This document shows, in pieces, positions 17,362 through 24,479 of a stretch of DNA of 39,070 nucleotides. This DNA is from Acidovorax sp. HMWF029. Its GTDB lineage: Bacteria > Pseudomonadota > Gammaproteobacteria > Burkholderiales > Burkholderiaceae_C. Position 1 is the first letter of the stretch. The number at the start of each line of letters is the position of its first letter. The stretch covers positions 195,257-234,326 of the forward strand of contig NZ_QAIH01000225.1 of assembly GCF_003060895.1 (NCBI RefSeq). Direction: 5' to 3'. The notes beneath the pieces were generated by a model. That model was not told the origin of the DNA, did no database searches, and worked only from the letters and a program-made list of their open reading frames with translations. The translations under genes were made by a program, and so were the position numbers.

Positions 17362-18221
17362 GCGGCACCCCCAGCAGCAGGTTCAGCTGGTGCGGCGTCC
17401 GCGCGCGGCTGCTTGTAGCGGCCATAGCCCCAGAGGTACTGCTCGGGGCATTGGCGGATGAGGTGCTCCATGGCTTGGTTGACCTGCAGCACGGCCGGGT
17501 CCATCTGGTCGGACAGCGGCTGTGCCAGGGGCTCGAAATGGGTGACATAGCCCCGCCCCCAGGGCTGGCGCTCGCAGCGCACCAGGACAACGGCAGCGCC
17601 GGTCTGCTGCGCCAAGCGTACGGCCAGGGTCATGGTGTAGGCATCGCGTCCAAAAAACGGCGCCCACTGGCCCTGCCCCTCGGGCGGCACCTGGTCGGGC
17701 AGCAGACCCACAGCCTCGCCCCGGCGCAGAGCCTTGATCATCTGCCGCACGCCCGCCAGCGTGGTGGGCACGGCCACCATGCCGGGGCGGTTGCGCGCGG
17801 TTTCCATCACCTTGGCAAGCCAGGCCTGACGCGCGGGGCGATAGAGCACCGTGATCGGGCCACGTTCGGCGCTCCAGCGCCGCGCCACCGCCTGGGCCGA
17901 CAGCTCAAAACACCCCTGGTGCGGGGTCAGAAGCACAACGCCCCGCCCGGCTGCATAGGCCTGCTCCACACAGGCTTCGCCCTTAATGGCACAGGGCATG
18001 GTGGCCCCCATCCACAAGCGCGGCAGCTCGGCCACCATGCGCCCGGCATGGGCCACCGCAGCCCGAACAGCACCAAACGAATAGCCCGCCAACGCTGAAT
18101 TGGCCAGAAAGCGGCGCCGATAGGTGGGCGACGCACAAAACGCCACCCAGCCCATCGCTGCGCCCATGGCATGCAGCAACCACAGTGGAAACGCGGAAAA
18201 GAATCGGAAGACGACTGGCAT
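17358..18221 (-). CDS. LpxL/HtrB-family acyltransferase (first of a pair)
   Basis: 287 residues, the same family as the downstream gene but clearly diverged. The catalytic motif is HQGCFE (HX4E) in VLLTPHQGCFELSA. Other family parts are LYRPARQAWLAKVM, GEAVGLLPDQVPPEGQG and EQYLWGYGRYKQP. An N-terminal membrane helix is present. The tandem LpxL-like pair divergent from metK is a typical betaproteobacterial arrangement and suggests two secondary acylation steps in lipid A synthesis. The C-terminal 15 residues are Ala/Pro-rich. The start is ATG 18221, only about 10 bases from the plus-strand metK leader. Confidence 0.88.
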   Translation of the reverse strand: MPVVFRFFSAFPLWLLHAMGAAMGWVAFCASPTYRRRFLANSALAGYSFGAVRAAVAHAGRMVAELPRLWMGATMPCAIKGEACVEQAYAAGRGVVLLTPHQGCFELSAQAVARRWSAERGPITVLYRPARQAWLAKVMETARNRPGMVAVPTTLAGVRQMIKALRRGEAVGLLPDQVPPEGQGQWAPFFGRDAYTMTLAVRLAQQTGAAVVLVRCERQPWGRGYVTHFEPLAQPLSDQMDPAVLQVNQAMEHLIRQCPEQYLWGYGRYKQPRADAAPAEPAAGGAA

Positions 18222-18227
18222 TAAAAT
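18222..18227 (+). promoter_or_regulatory. Candidate -10 box for metK
   Basis: TAAAAT (5 of 6 to the sigma-70 -10) begins one base after the lpxL-like ATG on the other strand. It would start transcription near 18234, exactly where the first stem of the SAM-II-like aptamer begins. I see no good -35 hexamer. Confidence 0.4.
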
Positions 18228-18230
18228 AAT

Positions 18231-18288
18231 TGGGTCGCTGAGTTAAATGAGCAACTTGCAGGGCGACGTAAAAAAAATCTGCTAAAGC
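18231..18288 (+). promoter_or_regulatory. SAM-II-type riboswitch candidate in the metK leader
   Basis: Stem P1 is GTCGC (18234-18238) with GCGAC (18263-18267). The loop carries TGAGTTAAA, like the TGATTTAA of SAM-II. TTGCAG (18256-18261) can form the pseudoknot with CTGC-T-AA (18279-18285), leaving the single bulged T (18283) expected in this class. The order CTTGCAG, P1 3' strand, ACGTAAA, GCTAAAG follows the SAM-II (SAM-alpha) consensus as I remember it. The downstream gene makes SAM, so product feedback is natural. About 65 bases separate the aptamer from the metK ATG. They include a stem GCGTT-c-GCC pairing with GGC-AACGC, and the AGGAG ribosome site at 18341-18345. Confidence 0.75.
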
Positions 18289-18353
18289 GTTCGCCAGAGC
18301 TCCTTCGGGGTGAGGGCAACGCCCCAAATGCCGGAACACAGGAGTTTATTCAA

Positions 18354-19535
18354 ATGGCGAACGACTTTCTCTTTACCTCGGAATCCGTCTCCGAAGGCCA
18401 CCCCGACAAGGTGGCCGATCAGATCTCGGACGCGATTCTCGATGCGATCTTCAAGCAAGACCCCCGCTCGCGTGTTGCCGCCGAGACGCTGACCAACACC
18501 GGCCTCGTGGTGCTGGCGGGCGAGATCACCACCAACGCCCACGTGGACTACATCCAGGTGGCGCGCGACACGATCAAGCGCATTGGCTACGACAACACGG
18601 ACTACGGCATCGATTACAAGGGCTGCGCCGTGCTGGTGGCCTACGACAAGCAATCGAACGACATCGCCCAGGGCGTGGACCACGCGAGCGACGACCACCT
18701 GAACACCGGCGCCGGGGACCAGGGCTTGATGTTCGGCTACGCCTGCGACGAGACGCCCGAGCTGATGCCCGCGCCCATCTACTACGCGCACCGCCTCGTC
18801 GAGCGCCAGGCCCAGCTGCGCAAAGATGGCCGTCTGCCCTTCCTGCGCCCTGATGCCAAGTCGCAAGTGACGATGCGCTATGTGGACGGCAAGCCGCACA
18901 GCATCGACACGGTGGTGCTCTCCACCCAGCACCACCCCGACCAGAGCGAAACACAGACCAAGATGAAGGCCTCGTTCACCGAAGCCATCATCGAAGAGAT
19001 CATCAAGCCCGTGCTGCCCAAGGAGTGGCTGCAGAACACGCGCTACCTGATCAACCCCACGGGCCGCTTCGTCATCGGCGGCCCGCAAGGCGACTGCGGC
19101 CTGACAGGCCGCAAGATCATCGTGGACACCTACGGCGGTGCCTGCCCCCACGGCGGCGGCGCCTTCAGCGGCAAGGACCCAACGAAGGTGGACCGCAGCG
19201 CTGCCTACGCCGCCCGCTATGTGGCCAAGAACATCGTCGCCGCAGGCCTGGCACGCCAGTGCCAGATTCAGGTGGCCTACGCCATCGGCGTGGCAGAGCC
19301 GATGAACATCACCGTGTACACCGAAGGCACAGGCGTGGTGTCGGACGACCGCCTGGCCGCACTGGTGCGCGAGCATTTCGACCTGCGCCCCAAGGGCATC
19401 ATCCAGATGCTGGACCTGCTGCGTCCGATCTACGAAAAGACGGCGGCCTATGGCCACTTCGGCCGCGAAGAACCCGAGTTCAGCTGGGAGAAGACCGATA
19501 AAGCTGCTGCGCTTCGCGCAGCAGCCGGGCTGTAA
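18354..19535 (+). CDS. metK: S-adenosylmethionine synthase
   Basis: A 393-residue full-length MetK, which makes SAM from methionine and ATP in the cytoplasm. Signatures are [17 protein letters not shown] at the N-terminus, [12 protein letters not shown] (the ATP-binding hexapeptide region) and [19 protein letters not shown] (P-loop-like second signature). AGGAG lies upstream of the ATG. The leader carries a SAM-II-like aptamer. The last 13 codons and stop ([13 protein letters not shown]) plus terminator are repeated 121 bases downstream with only synonymous changes. Within the gene tail, GCTGCTGCGC-ttc-GCGCAGCAGC (19503-19525) is a perfect inverted repeat. Confidence 0.97.
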   Translation: MANDFLFTSESVSEGHPDKVADQISDAILDAIFKQDPRSRVAAETLTNTGLVVLAGEITTNAHVDYIQVARDTIKRIGYDNTDYGIDYKGCAVLVAYDKQSNDIAQGVDHASDDHLNTGAGDQGLMFGYACDETPELMPAPIYYAHRLVERQAQLRKDGRLPFLRPDAKSQVTMRYVDGKPHSIDTVVLSTQHHPDQSETQTKMKASFTEAIIEEIIKPVLPKEWLQNTRYLINPTGRFVIGGPQGDCGLTGRKIIVDTYGGACPHGGGAFSGKDPTKVDRSAAYAARYVAKNIVAAGLARQCQIQVAYAIGVAEPMNITVYTEGTGVVSDDRLAALVREHFDLRPKGIIQMLDLLRPIYEKTAAYGHFGREEPEFSWEKTDKAAALRAAAGL

Positions 19536-19565
19536 AGCCCGCCGCGCACTGGCGCGGTTTTCGGT
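19494..19565 (+). repeat. metK 3' end and terminator, copy 1 (the functional gene end)
   Basis: Codons for [13 protein letters not shown] and TAA (19494-19535), then the GC stem and T-tract. It is repeated at 19615-19688. Nine of the 13 sense codons differ between the copies, all silently. Confidence 0.85.
19542..19561 (+). terminator. Intrinsic terminator directly after metK
   Basis: CCGCGC-actg-GCGCGG followed by TTTT. It starts 7 bases after the metK stop. A shorter relative (CCGCGC-aa-GCGCGG, then TTCT) follows the duplicated gene end near 19661-19676. Confidence 0.75.
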
Positions 19566-19609
19566 CTTCGGGCGCAGTTCATATCGCCCCAGCGATGTGA
19601 ACGAAGACC
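19563..19609. repeat. Long imperfect inverted repeat between the two metK ends
   Basis: Outer arms are GGTCTTC (19563-19569) and GAAGACC (19603-19609). Inner arms are GTTCATATCGC (19577-19587) and GCGATGTGAAC (19592-19602), with one T.G wobble and a 4-base loop. A 7-base bulge lies on the left. It could fold as a stable hairpin in DNA or RNA. Its role is unknown; it may be part of an inserted element. Confidence 0.7.
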
Positions 19610-19614
19610 TAGGT

Positions 19615-19688
19615 ACGGACAAGGCTGCCGCACTGCGTGCTGCAGCAGGGCTGTAAGCCCGCCGCGCAAGCGCGGTTCTAAGACGGTC
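19615..19688 (+). pseudogene. Duplicate metK 3' end (13 codons, stop and terminator)
   Basis: 19615-19656 encodes exactly the MetK C-terminal tail again ([13 protein letters not shown] and TAA). After it come GGGCT-gta-AGCCC and CCGCGC-aa-GCGCGG, the same terminator layout as after the real gene. The offset of 121 bases puts it out of frame with metK. It looks like a remnant of a second metK allele or the original gene end pushed away by an insertion. Confidence 0.7.
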
Positions 19689-19706
19689 GGAGCCGTACCC
19701 TCCGCG

Positions 19707-19742
19707 AAGCCGCAACGCCCAGCGCGTTGCGGCTTTTCTTTT
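19707..19742 (+). terminator. Strong intrinsic terminator downstream of the metK region
   Basis: AAGCCGCAACGC (19707-19718) pairs perfectly with GCGTTGCGGCTT (19724-19735) across a 5-base loop and is followed by TTTTCTTTT. It is the third terminator-like structure after metK. Confidence 0.88.
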
Positions 19743-19791
19743 GGGCATCCACCAGCGGCGCCCTCCTGCACACGCCACCCGCCTGCACTGA

Positions 19792-20127
19792 CCGCGCCTT
19801 CTACAGCCCGCCGGTTCGTTCCTGCACACCCTTGTGGCCAATGCCCTGGGATTCAGCGGTGTCGCCGAAGGCGCAGCGGGCATTGGCCTGTCGCGCCACG
19901 CCATTTCGGAGTACCACCAGATCGACGAACTGCTGGAGTCACTGAAAGAGATCTAACTATCAAGACCCGCCTGGTTGCCCCTGGCCGAGACGGTGGCGCA
20001 CCACCTGCAGGAAGGGGAACACAGCATCTTCCAGATGGCCGACAAGCTGCTGACGGAAAAGCAGAAATCTGCCCTCGCAGCTGAGCACCGGGTGGACAGC
20101 GAAAAAGCAAGGGCCGCCACGACCTGA
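19792..20127 (+). pseudogene. Decayed ORF of unknown family
   Basis: One frame reads LLQPAGSFLHTLVANALGFS... from after a TGA at 19789-19791 to a TAA at 19954-19956 (ending IDELLESLKEI). It then goes on in the same frame to a TGA at 20125-20127 (WLPLAETVAHHLQEGEHSIF...EHRVDSEKARAATT). The helical, charged, codon-biased text looks like former protein. There is no good start codon (only GTG 19834) and an in-frame stop. I do not recognise the family. The rest of the 19536-20144 gap holds only the metK tail repeat, hairpins and terminators described separately. Confidence 0.45.
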
Positions 20128-20144
20128 AGCCCTGCGTCCATCCA

Positions 20145-21386
20145 TCAGGCTGCGTCTTCGGCCTGCACAACACAATTGCGACCGCTGGACTTGGCCTTGT
20201 ACAGCGCCGTGTCCGCGCGCTTGATGAGCGCATGGCTGTCTTCCTTGTGGTCCCAGGTGGCCACACCAAAGCTGGCACTGACATGGCCGACCGCATCAAA
20301 CGGCGCCCCTGCAATGCGCGCGCGTACCGCCTCGGCCATGGCCATGGCGGCATCCACTGGGGTTTCCTTGAGCAGGATGATGAACTCCTCGCCCCCGAAG
20401 CGCGCCGCACAGTCGGACGACCGCAGCAGTTCGCGCACGCGCAGCGCTGTACTCTTGAGCACCACATCGCCTGAGTCATGCCCGAAGGTGTCGTTGATGC
20501 GCTTGAAGAAGTCGATGTCGAACATCACCACCGAAAGACTGCCCTTCTTGATGCGGGTGTCGGCCATCTCGGTCTCCAGCCGCTCAAAGAAGCGACGGCG
20601 GTTGACCAAGTCCGTCAGGAAGTCCTTGGTGGCCAGGTCTTCCAGCTTGCTGTTGAGCCGCGCCATGGGCTCGATCACCAGCGACGAGAGCGAGAGGTTG
20701 AGCACCACAAACAGCAGTGCAAAGCTGGCCACCAGTGCTGCCATTACCGTATTGAAGGTCTGGCGCGCCTTCTCCAGCGGGAAGTACATCGGCACCTTCA
20801 CCACCTGGATGCCCACAGTTTCGTTCAAGCCCCAGCCAAACCCATTCTTGTCGCCATAGACCTTGAGCATGGTGGGCGGCGCCGCCTCCGGGGTGCTGTG
20901 GCAGGCCAGGCACTGGGCCTGCTTGATGGTGATGGGGCGGGCCACGTACATGGCGCGGTGCATGCCCTCACCCACCTCGCCCGTGACCTCCTTCTTGAGG
21001 TCGGCGCGGCCTTCGCGGAAGTCGCTGATGATGCGCTCCTCCCACTCGTTGGCGCGGTCGCGCAAGTTGGTGGGGTTGAGCACCGCCTCCTTGTACTCAT
21101 AGCCAGGAAAGCGGCTCTGCAGGCGGCGCAGCGTTTCGGTGGCAGCGTAGGCGGGCACGGTCTGGGGCAGGAATTTTTCGGCCAGCGTCACATCCAGGTG
21201 GGGCTTGACCAGTTCGGTGGTGTAGTCGCGGATGGCCATGGCGGCGTGCATCATGATCTGCGAGTTGTGCTGCACCTCTTCGATGGCAGACTGCTGCAGA
21301 AAGCGGTGCACATAGGCGCCCGCGCCCAGCACGGCCAGCAGCAGCACACCCGCCAGCACCAAATTGAATTTGAGCCGCAAAGACAT
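20145..21386 (-). CDS. Sensor diguanylate cyclase with periplasmic heme-c (Tll0287-like/DUF3365) domain
   Basis: A 413-residue membrane protein. A transmembrane helix (about 7-29) leads to a periplasmic Tll0287-like sensor domain with one heme-c motif, CLACH (Cys159-His163), in ARPITIKQAQCLACHSTPEA. A second helix (about 211-236) follows. The GGDEF domain has signature GGEEF (331-335) and a proper inhibitory site RSSD (322-325), so it should make c-di-GMP and be product-inhibited. There is no HAMP. The heme suggests redox, oxygen or NO sensing and depends on the ResB/CcsB system encoded in this window. GAGAGA precedes the ATG. Confidence 0.9.
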   Translation of the reverse strand: MSLRLKFNLVLAGVLLLAVLGAGAYVHRFLQQSAIEEVQHNSQIMMHAAMAIRDYTTELVKPHLDVTLAEKFLPQTVPAYAATETLRRLQSRFPGYEYKEAVLNPTNLRDRANEWEERIISDFREGRADLKKEVTGEVGEGMHRAMYVARPITIKQAQCLACHSTPEAAPPTMLKVYGDKNGFGWGLNETVGIQVVKVPMYFPLEKARQTFNTVMAALVASFALLFVVLNLSLSSLVIEPMARLNSKLEDLATKDFLTDLVNRRRFFERLETEMADTRIKKGSLSVVMFDIDFFKRINDTFGHDSGDVVLKSTALRVRELLRSSDCAARFGGEEFIILLKETPVDAAMAMAEAVRARIAGAPFDAVGHVSASFGVATWDHKEDSHALIKRADTALYKAKSSGRNCVVQAEDAA

Positions 21387-21544
21387 GAATCTCTCTCAAG
21401 CGCCAGCGCGGTGCTGGCTTGTTGTTGGTGGTGCATCGCCAGCCTCCTGGCCCGCGCGGCGCACCCACCGTTCGTGGGACACAAAGTTTGCGTTTGTGCC
21501 AGATTTCCCCGCAGCGGTCCAATAGTTTGTGCGCTGCGGGTGCG

Positions 21545-22216
21545 CTACAGCCCCCTCACACTCAGAGACAGGTGACCCCGGTAAGCCGGGCGCACACGGT
21601 ACAGCTGTGCGGGCCGGTGGGCGCCGCCGCCTTGCAGCGCGCCCGGCACGGGCTCCAGCATGGCCAACTCGTCCATCTTGCGGCGAAAGCTCACCTTGTT
21701 GACCGGCTCGCCCAGGACCGCCTCATACACCGCCTGCAGTTGCGGCAGCGTGAAGGGCTCGGCGCACAGGTGCACGGGCATGGAGGAATACTGGCTTTTG
21801 CTGCGCACACGGGCCACAGCGGCATCGACCATGGCTCGGTGGTCAAAAGGCAGCGCAGGCAACTCAGCCACTGCGACCAGCGTGAATGGCGTGCCCGCCA
21901 GTACTTCGGGCGGCACGAGGGCGCAATAGGCCACGGCCACGGACCAGCCTCGCGGGTCACGCACCGGACCGGAGAAGGTGGCCAACTGCTCCAGGTAGGG
22001 GCTCTGTAAGCCCGCCTTGTCGCGCAGCACCCGGGCGGCGCTGGCCTGCGCATCGGCGTCTTCTTGCGCATGGATATAGCCCCCCGGCAGCGCCAGCGCG
22101 CCGGCAAACGGCGCGCGTTCACGGCGCAGCAGGGCCACTTGCAACGCACCTTGCTGCAAGGTCAGCAGCACCACATCGACGGTACAGATCACAACGGGCA
22201 TGGCGGATTCGGTCAT
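21545..22216 (-). CDS. nrtR: NrtR-type Nudix repressor of NAD metabolism
   Basis: A 223-residue protein: an N-terminal Nudix-like domain plus a C-terminal winged helix of NrtR type (EPFTLPQLQAVYEAVLGEP, NKVSFRRKMDEL). The Nudix box is degenerate. After GGYIHAQE the REUXEE part reads ARVLRD, lacking the catalytic glutamates. This fits a regulator that binds ADP-ribose or a related NAD-derived ligand rather than an active hydrolase. It is divergent from pncA-pncB-nadE, exactly the expected regulon. A palindromic operator candidate lies between. Starts at 22216 and 22201 are both possible, and neither has a clear ribosome site. Confidence 0.85.
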   Translation of the reverse strand: MTESAMPVVICTVDVVLLTLQQGALQVALLRRERAPFAGALALPGGYIHAQEDADAQASAARVLRDKAGLQSPYLEQLATFSGPVRDPRGWSVAVAYCALVPPEVLAGTPFTLVAVAELPALPFDHRAMVDAAVARVRSKSQYSSMPVHLCAEPFTLPQLQAVYEAVLGEPVNKVSFRRKMDELAMLEPVPGALQGGGAHRPAQLYRVRPAYRGHLSLSVRGL

Positions 22217-22321
22217 GCGCCAAGTTTGTCACAAGCATGAACAAACCGGCATCCCGGTAGCGAACCACATGCCCCGATGCAAATTCTTCTAAGCCACTAC
22301 GAAACAAGTGCTTTCAACTTA

Positions 22322-22344
22322 GTTAGTTTATTTTTTGTACTAAC
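22322..22344. promoter_or_regulatory. Palindromic NrtR operator candidate before pncA
   Basis: GTTAGT-N11-ACTAAC is a perfect 6-base inverted repeat in an AT-rich tract, 36 bases before the pncA ATG and 106 bases from nrtR. NrtR operators are of the GTTAxT-N-AxTAAC type. It overlaps the place where a pncA promoter should sit (TACACT near 22350 could be the -10). Repression when the NAD level is high is inference. Confidence 0.65.
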
Positions 22345-22380
22345 AAGATTACACTGCGTCCAACAACCCAGGAGAAGACC

Positions 22381-23238
22381 ATGCCCCGCAACATTCAGCT
22401 GCTGGTGATAGACCCCCAAAACGACTTTTGCGACCTGCCTGCCGCATGGCAGCCCGTGGATGCGCTCACCGGCCAACACACCGCGCCCGCACTGCCTGTG
22501 CCCGGAGCGCATGCGGATATGCAACGCCTGGCCCAGTTCATTCGCCAGCAAGGCAGCCTGCTCGACGGCATCACCGTCACGCTGGACTCGCACCAGCGCT
22601 TTGACATCGCCCACCCCGGCTTCTGGCAGAGCGGCGTGGGGGCCGATGTGGCGCCCTTCACCCCTATCACCGCCGCCCAGGTGCGGGCGGGCGACTTCAC
22701 ACCGCACGACTCCGCCGCCCTGCCGCGCACCTTGCAGTACCTGGACGCGCTGGAAACCCAGGGCCGTTACACACTGATGGTGTGGCCCGTGCACTGCGAG
22801 TTGGGCAGCTGGGGCCACGGCGTGCATGCCGATGTGCTGGCCGCCTGCGGCGAGTGGCAACTGCAGCGCCAGCGCGCTGTGCGCAACGTGTTCAAGGGCA
22901 CCAACCCCTGGACAGAGCACTACAGCGCCATTGAGGCCGAAGTGCCCGACGCTGCGGACGACAGCACCGCGCTCAATACCGCCCTGCTGCGCCAGCTGGG
23001 CCAGGCCGATGTGCTGCTGATTGCGGGCGAGGCCAGCAGCCACTGCGTGCGATCGACCACCGAGCACATCGTGCAGCACCTGCCGCGCCTGCAGCCGGGC
23101 TGGCAGGCCAGCCGCATCGTGCTGCTGACCGATGGCATGAGCCCCGTGGGCGGCTTCGAGGCGCAACACCAAGCGTTTCTGGAGGGCATGCGCGCCGCAG
23201 GCGCTCAGCTTTCCACCACGAGCCAAATCAGCCTCTAG
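22381..23238 (+). CDS. pncA: Nicotinamidase (isochorismatase-fold cysteine hydrolase)
   Basis: 285 residues, longer than the typical 180-215. It has the nicotinamidase triad: Asp11 in VIDPQNDFCD, Lys in NVFKGTNPW and the nucleophile Cys in EASSHCVRSTTEH. The metal site is suggested by TLDSHQRFDIAHPGFW, and WPVHCELGSWGHGV is typical. It converts nicotinamide to nicotinate for salvage. AGGAG precedes the ATG. It is the first gene of the NAD salvage run pncA-pncB-nadE-nadM facing nrtR. Its last codons and TAG stop are part of a dispersed repeat shared with engB. Confidence 0.9.
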   Translation: MPRNIQLLVIDPQNDFCDLPAAWQPVDALTGQHTAPALPVPGAHADMQRLAQFIRQQGSLLDGITVTLDSHQRFDIAHPGFWQSGVGADVAPFTPITAAQVRAGDFTPHDSAALPRTLQYLDALETQGRYTLMVWPVHCELGSWGHGVHADVLAACGEWQLQRQRAVRNVFKGTNPWTEHYSAIEAEVPDAADDSTALNTALLRQLGQADVLLIAGEASSHCVRSTTEHIVQHLPRLQPGWQASRIVLLTDGMSPVGGFEAQHQAFLEGMRAAGAQLSTTSQISL

Positions 23239-23270
23239 CGCTTATCTATAAAGCGCAAGCAGCTACAAAA
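23229..23270 (+). repeat. Dispersed intergenic repeat, copy C
   Basis: CAGCCTCTAGCGC (23229-23241) then TTATCTAT...AAGCGC and AGCTACAAAA. The first 13 bases equal copy B, including the TAG that stops pncA. CGCTTATCTAT is shared with copy D. AGCGC/GCGCA parts could form a hairpin. The pncB ribosome site (GGAG) follows at once. Confidence 0.65.
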
Positions 23271-23283
23271 GGAGAGCATCACC

Positions 23284-24477
23284 ATGCAACCCGTCATCAC
23301 CAGCCTGCTCGACACCGACCTCTACAAGTTCACCATGTGGCAGGCGTTGCTGCACCGCCACCCGCAAACGCAAAGCGAATACCGCTTTGTGTGCCGCAAC
23401 ACACCCGCCTACCCGCTGGCCGAGCTGCTGCCCGAGGTGAATGCCGCGCTGGACCACCTGTGCACGCTGCGCTTCACAACCGACGAACTGGCCTACGTGG
23501 CCAGCCTGCGCTACATCAAAAGCGACTTTGTGGACTTTCTGCGCATCTTCCAGTTCCAGCGCAGCTTCATCCGCGCCTGGGCCGAGGGCGAGCAGCTGCA
23601 CATCGTGGCGCAGGGGCCGCAGGTGCATGTGATGGGCTTTGAGATTTTTGTGCTGGCCATCGTCAACGAGCTGTACTTTCGCCGCTTTGACGCGGCCAAG
23701 GCCCTCACCAAAGGCCGCGAACGCTTGGCCGCCAAGGTGCAGCAACTGCAGGCCCTGGCGCAGCAGGCCACGCTGCGCCACCCGTTTGAGCTGTTCGACT
23801 TTGGCCTGCGCCGCCGCTACAGCGGGGCCTGGCAGCGCGAGGTGGTGCAGACCTTTGCCACACAAGCGCCGCAGTGGTTCAAGGGCACCAGCAATGTGCT
23901 GCTGGCGCGCGACCTGAATCTCGTGCCCATCGGCACCATGGCGCACGAATACCTGCAAAGCTATCAGGCCCTGGGCGTGCGCCTGCGCGACTTTCAAAAG
24001 GCGGCGCTCGAAGACTGGGTGCAGGAATACCGGGGCGACCTGGGCATTGCGCTGACCGATACCGTGGGCATGGACGCCTTTTTGGCCGACTTTGACCTGT
24101 ACTTTGCAAAACTGTTTGACGGACTGCGGCACGACTCGGGCGACCCGGTGGCCTGGGGCGAGAAGGCACTGGCGCACTACGCCAAGCTGCGCATTGATGC
24201 ACACACCAAGCGGCTGGTGTTCTCTGACGGGCTCGATCTGGAACGCGCCATGATGCTGTACCGCCACTTTGGCGACCGCACCCAACTGGGCTTCGGCATT
24301 GGCACCAACCTCACCAACGACATGGGTGCGGACCACAAGCCGCTCAACATCGTGATGAAGCTCACGCACGCCAACGGGCAGCCCGTGGCCAAGCTGTCAG
24401 ACACACCCGGCAAAACGCTGTGTGACGATGAAACCTACTTGGCCTATTTGCGCCAAGTGTTCCAAGTGAAGGACTGA
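23284..24477 (+). CDS. pncB: Nicotinate phosphoribosyltransferase
   Basis: 397 residues, the usual PncB length. Landmarks are the N-terminal [20 protein letters not shown], the [25 protein letters not shown] region with the phosphorylatable His, [13 protein letters not shown] and [10 protein letters not shown], and [25 protein letters not shown]. It makes nicotinate mononucleotide from nicotinate and PRPP with ATP. It sits between pncA, which makes its substrate, and nadE, with only two bases to the nadE ATG. GGAGAG precedes the start. Confidence 0.96.
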   Translation: MQPVITSLLDTDLYKFTMWQALLHRHPQTQSEYRFVCRNTPAYPLAELLPEVNAALDHLCTLRFTTDELAYVASLRYIKSDFVDFLRIFQFQRSFIRAWAEGEQLHIVAQGPQVHVMGFEIFVLAIVNELYFRRFDAAKALTKGRERLAAKVQQLQALAQQATLRHPFELFDFGLRRRYSGAWQREVVQTFATQAPQWFKGTSNVLLARDLNLVPIGTMAHEYLQSYQALGVRLRDFQKAALEDWVQEYRGDLGIALTDTVGMDAFLADFDLYFAKLFDGLRHDSGDPVAWGEKALAHYAKLRIDAHTKRLVFSDGLDLERAMMLYRHFGDRTQLGFGIGTNLTNDMGADHKPLNIVMKLTHANGQPVAKLSDTPGKTLCDDETYLAYLRQVFQVKD

Positions 24478-24479
24478 CC

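Noticed and set aside
19450-19656. Plus-strand frame of 68 codons that ends in the second metK tail
   Set aside because: It runs out of frame through the metK end and hairpins. The shared tail peptide is explained by the duplicated DNA, not by a separate gene.
18282-19904. Minus-strand open frame of 540 codons opposite metK
   Set aside because: The composition is that of an antisense frame, and it overlaps metK entirely and the terminators. No recognisable fold.
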